NCBI RefSeq assembly: GCF_030817215.1 | Contig: NZ_JAUSZA010000001.1 | Coordinates: forward strand, 4,500,501-4,564,500 | Length of the DNA: 64,000 nt | DNA from: Paenibacillus sp. V4I3 | Lineage (GTDB): Bacteria; Bacillota; Bacilli; Paenibacillales; NBRC-103111 | Reading direction: 5' to 3' | In this document: positions 60,868 through 64,000 of the stretch, one piece after another | Numbering within the stretch: position 1 is the first letter of the stretch | How the letters are laid out: each line of letters opens with the position of its first letter | Made by a program: the position numbers and the translations under genes | The notes under the pieces: model-generated | Told to the model about the DNA's origin: nothing | Seen by the model: only the letters and a program-made list of their open reading frames with translations | The model's database searches: none

Positions 60868-61197
60868 ATGAAAATAACGGATGTTCCATTTAGTACAATT
60901 GACTGGAGTGAAATAAGTGTTACTCAACATCCTGGAATTGAAGGAAGTGCTTATTGGCGTACATTTGAAATGGGAAACATAAGGGTGCGAATGGTAGAAT
61001 ATACGCCTGGTTATATAGCTGACCATTGGTGTAACAGAGGCCACGTTTTGTTAGTTCTAGAAGGAGAATTGTATACTGAACTTTCAGATGGAAGAGAATT
61101 TAAACTCAAGCCAGGAGTCAGTTATCAAGTGGCTGATGATGCAAATCCACATAGATCTTATACGAAAACTGGAGCGAAATTATTTATTGTAGACTAA
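60868..61197 (+). CDS. DHCW-motif cupin protein
   Basis: A 109-residue single-domain cupin containing the motif ADHWCNRGH that names the DHCW cupin family, plus VLEGELYTELSDGREF and a final KLFIVD. The Asp/His/Cys/Trp cluster probably binds a metal; function unknown. AGGGGGGACC before ATG 60868; longer open reading to 60802 has no site. Confidence 0.8.
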   Translation: MKITDVPFSTIDWSEISVTQHPGIEGSAYWRTFEMGNIRVRMVEYTPGYIADHWCNRGHVLLVLEGELYTELSDGREFKLKPGVSYQVADDANPHRSYTKTGAKLFIVD

Positions 61198-61231
61198 CAA
61201 CTGATTTGCAACCTCTATTCCGTTAATCTGC

Positions 61232-61651
61232 TTACAACTGTTTCTTTTGCCAAACAGCATCGAGCCCGGGAAGGACTAGGACGCTCTCCTGTTCATTTGG
61301 ATCCGTACGGGCAATCAGAGCCGTGCAGGACTCAGTTTCACTCGGATTATAGGGGAGATGGGGCATCCCCGCTGGGATGTAAAGAAAGTCCCCCGCATCT
61401 AATTCCATATGCTGTTCAATCTTCTCACCATACCACATTGCAGATTTTCCTTGAAGCATATAAATGGCTGTCTCATGATCTTGATGAAGGTGAGCCTTTG
61501 CTCTTTTTCCTGGCGGTATAGACAATAAATGCATACAGATCCCTTGAGCACCAACGCTTTCCTTTGATATGGCTTCGGCATAATCAAGCCCTTGTTTTCC
61601 ATGATAAGTTCGAGATGGACGGATAAGTCGACAAGTACTCTTTTTATCCAC
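61232..61651 (-). CDS. cupin-domain protein
   Basis: A 139-residue cupin with motif 1 HLHQDHETAIYMLQG and motif 2 GDFLYIPAGMPHLPYN, the His residues expected to hold a divalent metal. Substrate unknown; could be a dioxygenase-like or isomerase-like enzyme. GTG start with AAGGAGGTG upstream. Confidence 0.78.
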   Translation of the reverse strand: MDKKSTCRLIRPSRTYHGKQGLDYAEAISKESVGAQGICMHLLSIPPGKRAKAHLHQDHETAIYMLQGKSAMWYGEKIEQHMELDAGDFLYIPAGMPHLPYNPSETESCTALIARTDPNEQESVLVLPGLDAVWQKKQL

Positions 61652-61717
61652 TTTAGTAACGCACCTCCTTATGATTCAAAAAATTAAATACATAAAAGTA
61701 AAGTGAAAGGAGAAATA

Positions 61718-62293
61718 ATGAAAACCTATATTTATTTTGTTCGGCATGGGATAGCCCCATTTTCAATTGAACATGAACGAACTGGTGGCACTAGTCTTTC
61801 TGAACAAGGGAAGTTAGACGCTAAGAGAGTGGCAGAGATATTGAGTAACGAAGAAATTGATGTAATTGTTTCTAGTTCATATTTTCGAGCATTAGAAACA
61901 GTTAGTCCATTGGCAGAGCTATTAAAGAAAGAAATTATTCCATACATAGAGCTAATCGAAAGACCAATCGCTAGCTTGAATTACGCAGTATCCGAAGAGG
62001 AATTATTAATTGGCATTAAACAATCTTTTATCGATATTGATTTTTGTATGCCTGAAGGAGAAACAACAAGACAGGCGCAGGATCGGGCTATACCATTAAT
62101 TATGAAATTACTATCTGACTTTAAAGGCAAGAAAATCGCTGTAGGTACACACGGAAATATAATGACGATCATATTAAATTATTTTGATGCTAATTACGGA
62201 TTCGAATTTTGGAAACAGACCACTAAACCTGATATTTATAGACTAGAGTTTGAAGAAAAGGAATTAAATCTTGTTGAGAGGTTGTGGAATTAA
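61718..62293 (+). CDS. histidine phosphatase family protein
   Basis: A 191-residue phosphoglycerate-mutase-like phosphatase: FVRHGIAPF with the catalytic RHG, SSSYFRALET and the second His in GTHGNIMTI. Substrate unknown. AAAGGAGAAATA before ATG 61718. Its stop shares a base with the next start. Confidence 0.85.
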   Translation: MKTYIYFVRHGIAPFSIEHERTGGTSLSEQGKLDAKRVAEILSNEEIDVIVSSSYFRALETVSPLAELLKKEIIPYIELIERPIASLNYAVSEEELLIGIKQSFIDIDFCMPEGETTRQAQDRAIPLIMKLLSDFKGKKIAVGTHGNIMTIILNYFDANYGFEFWKQTTKPDIYRLEFEEKELNLVERLWN

Positions 62294-62691
62294 TGAAACC
62301 ATCCGGTCATCAAAAAGCAGTTGATTTTTTGAACAATCTTGAACATCCCCTGAAGAAGGAAATAGAAGAAGTTCGAAAAATCATTTTAAGCGCTAATGAA
62401 CACATTACGGAACATATTAAATGGAATGCACCTAGTTTCTGTTTTAATAATGAAGATCGGGTGACCTTTAATTTGCAAGGGAAAGGATTTTTTATGCTTG
62501 TGTTTCATTGTGGAGTCAAGGTAAAAGATCATGCAGGGAATGGATCACTTTTTGACGACACAACAGGCTTATTAGATTGGGTTGCCGATGATAGAGCTAT
62601 TGTCAAATTAACCGATATGAGCGATGTGGAGGATAAGAAAGAGAAGCTTGCAGAAGTTGTAGCGAGATGGATTGAAGTGACAAGTTCCTAG
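62293..62691 (+). CDS. DUF1801 family protein
   Basis: A 132-residue soluble protein of the DUF1801/YdhG-like family: KPSGHQKAVDFLNNLEHPLK, the HITEHIKWNAPSFCF motif that marks the family (ExIKW..P.F), and DDRAIVKLTDMSDVEDKKE. Biochemical role unknown. ATG shares its first base with the upstream stop. Confidence 0.8.
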   Translation: MKPSGHQKAVDFLNNLEHPLKKEIEEVRKIILSANEHITEHIKWNAPSFCFNNEDRVTFNLQGKGFFMLVFHCGVKVKDHAGNGSLFDDTTGLLDWVADDRAIVKLTDMSDVEDKKEKLAEVVARWIEVTSS

Positions 62692-62713
62692 TTAGAGATT
62701 CAGTAAGATTCAA

Positions 62714-63385
62714 TTATCGGTCGGCGAACAGATACCACACACGTACTTTAGCATAAATCGTTAATTGTCCTGGTTGGATCGGGGTAACTGTACTTTTGGA
62801 AAGCATGGTGGTTGCATAGGGGATGGGTTCGGAGGTTCCGGTCATTTCTTGAATTTGGCTGGGGACTGTGACAAGAGTAACTCCCAGTGTATTTGCTATG
62901 GTCACTGCCTTTTGACGGGCGTTTCGAATGGCAAGCGATAAGGCCTGATTCTCGTAAAATTCTGGCTGTGAAGTCGTAAACTTAATGTCGGTGATGTTAT
63001 TGGCACCACTGGAAACGGCGGTATCAACGAGAATTCCTGTCAGTTCTACTCTATCGTTGGTGATTTGCAAGAGATGGGTTACTTTATAGCCTCGAAAAAT
63101 TTGCTTACCATCTTGATAATCGTACTGGATTTCAATTCCAAAATCATACGTCTGTATCTTTTCCCGGGGGATGTTTAGTTTTAATAAGGATTGAATGATA
63201 GTGGTTACTATTTTTGCGTTTTCGGTTTGGACAGCAGGTAAGACTGGACCTTCGGTTATGGCTCCTATCACCACTATCGCCCTGTCGGGAGCTGCAGCCG
63301 CTGTTCCTATACCTAGGACTTCTATTGTAGGTGGGCATTTATATTGAGAAAATGAGGCCGACTTATTAACTGGATAATTGCACAT
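62714..63385 (-). CDS. SIMPL-domain (DUF541) protein
   Basis: A 223-residue protein of the SIMPL/DUF541 family: IEVLGIGTAAAAPDRAIVVIGA, the helix with SLLKLNIPREKIQTYDFGIE, then the QLTIYAKVRVWYLF end strand. Family members are periplasmic or secreted oligomers, but this protein has no signal peptide and only a short N-terminal MCNYPVNKSASFSQY, so it may be intracellular or spore-associated. AAAGGAG before ATG 63385. Confidence 0.8.
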   Translation of the reverse strand: MCNYPVNKSASFSQYKCPPTIEVLGIGTAAAAPDRAIVVIGAITEGPVLPAVQTENAKIVTTIIQSLLKLNIPREKIQTYDFGIEIQYDYQDGKQIFRGYKVTHLLQITNDRVELTGILVDTAVSSGANNITDIKFTTSQPEFYENQALSLAIRNARQKAVTIANTLGVTLVTVPSQIQEMTGTSEPIPYATTMLSKSTVTPIQPGQLTIYAKVRVWYLFADR

Positions 63386-63453
63386 AGAAGGACTCCTTTC
63401 AAGTAAAGGGCATAATCTAATGTATGGAAATGTGTGGACTAAAATTCTTATAT

Positions 63454-63484
63454 AAAAAGGGACTGTCAATCGACAGCCCCTTTT
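63454..63484. terminator. bidirectional terminator-like hairpin
   Basis: AAAAAGGGACTGTC-AATC-GACAGCCCCTTTT stem lying before the SIMPL gene on its strand and upstream of the molybdopterin gene; it probably isolates the two divergent units. Confidence 0.6.
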
Positions 63485-63598
63485 ACTTTTTAAATAGCGA
63501 TCGTGTCTGAATAGGGTGGAAGGTGAAACATGAGTCTCAATTCAACATGTGGTCCATATCTTTTAGTAAGATCTTGTTCTTACGAAAGGATGATTTAA

Positions 63599-64000
63599 TT
63601 GTTGTATTCGCCTCATTTGATTACACGAAGAATCATGCCGGAAAATCAAGAATTCCCAATGCTGTCACTATCCAGTCGTATTACGCCAGAACATCTGTTT
63701 TATATCCGAAACCATTTTCCATATCCGAATGTGGACATGCGCACTTGGGTGCTTACTATCGAAGGATGTATAAACAAACCAATCTATTTTCGCTATCATG
63801 ATCTCTTGAATATGCCTCAAGTTACACTCCCGGTTACGCTCGAATGTGTTGGAGATAAGAGATCGTTTTTTCATCCGAAAACCCGCGGCGAGCAGTGGGG
63901 ACTAGGGGCAATTAGTCATGCTGTTTGGACAGGGGTTCGGCTTCAAGATTTATTGCATGCAGCCGACGTTCCAAAGGGATGCACGTGAAGTGACGTTCGA
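63599..64000 (+). CDS. sulfite oxidase-family molybdopterin protein, N-terminal part, frame broken
   Basis: About 130 residues of an oxidoreductase molybdopterin-binding protein are present before the window ends. Seen: MRTWVLTIEGCINKPIYF, the LPVTLECVGDKRS segment whose Cys ligates molybdenum, QWGLGAISHAVWTGVRLQDLL, all typical of sulfite-oxidase/YedY-type proteins. TTG start with AAAGGATG is likely; no signal peptide precedes it. Near 63980 the frame ends in TGA, but the next frame continues AREVTF as expected of the family after VPKG, so one extra T breaks the gene or the read. Gene runs past the window edge. Confidence 0.7.

Noticed and set aside
1..64000. CRISPR arrays, tRNA or rRNA genes, complete insertion sequences
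   Set aside because: No regularly spaced repeats, cloverleaf sequences, or transposase motifs were seen on either strand by reading; a dedicated scan (for example tRNAscan and a CRISPR finder) would settle it.

Overview
The window looks like chromosome of an aerobic, endospore-forming Gram-positive bacterium, most likely Paenibacillus or a close relative (inference). The support is near-universal AGGAGG-type ribosome binding sites with frequent TTG/GTG starts, YheC/YheD-type spore ATP-grasp proteins beside a CotSA-like glycosyltransferase, a multi-PAS sporulation-type kinase, an aa3-type quinol oxidase (qoxABCD), a YpdA-type bacillithiol disulfide reductase, DUF2533 and DUF2164 proteins, and a collagen-like surface protein. 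There is no phage, CRISPR array, complete insertion sequence, rRNA or tRNA that I can see. Most of it is ordinary housekeeping and accessory chromosome.

Layout. 0-2.5 kb: DUF1904 protein and YfcE-type phosphodiesterase, then a tight minus-strand pair of a BNR beta-propeller and a MoaD/ThiS-like protein ending in GG. 2.6-7 kb: a spore-envelope region with two ATP-grasp proteins and a glycosyltransferase, separated by a stretch of three decayed genes (PAP2/BcrC-like, NlpC/P60, DedA). 7-13 kb: topB, ung, YciI-like, M3 peptidase, zinc-dependent phospholipase C-like. 13-22 kb: PAS kinase, DUF3900-like protein, deoxynucleoside kinase, FAD monooxygenase, epimerase, metallo-hydrolase and small membrane proteins. 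22.4-26.4 kb: qoxABCD. 26.5-32.5 kb: membrane-anchored L,D-transpeptidase, M29 aminopeptidase, a frameshifted MFS transporter, udk. 32.8-36.3 kb: YtkA-like lipoprotein, histidine kinase and HD-GYP response regulator. 36.6-40.2 kb: manganese/zinc ABC importer (mntABCD order). 41.9-45.9 kb: TPP riboswitch, then a thiamine-precursor ABC operon with an MTH1187-type thiamine-binding protein and a TatD-like hydrolase. 46-48.2 kb: tag, an AT-rich two-gene patch and a structured RNA resembling 6S RNA. 48.2-57.2 kb: YpdA, a broken coiled-coil gene, Dabb, DUF2164, Nudix, DUF2533, hrpB, lipase-like hydrolase, methyltransferase. 57.4-64 kb: secreted NlpC/P60 hydrolase, LtrA, collagen-like protein, two cupins, phosphatase, DUF1801, SIMPL, and the start of a sulfite-oxidase-family gene.

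The most noteworthy items are: (1) three copies of a GATAC-N5-GTATC palindrome at two distant promoters, implying a shared regulator; (2) the 6S-like structured RNA at about 47,990-48,180; (3) the ubiquitin-like plus BNR-propeller pair; (4) His-rich tails on three of four quinol oxidase subunits; (5) the decapeptide-repeat plus collagen protein; and (6) the lipoprotein-kinase-HD-GYP cassette. Several genes carry frameshifts that may be real decay or sequencing error. Five small genes of 43-58 codons with good ribosome binding sites were added from direct reading. All functional calls come from reading motifs by eye; no database search was run.
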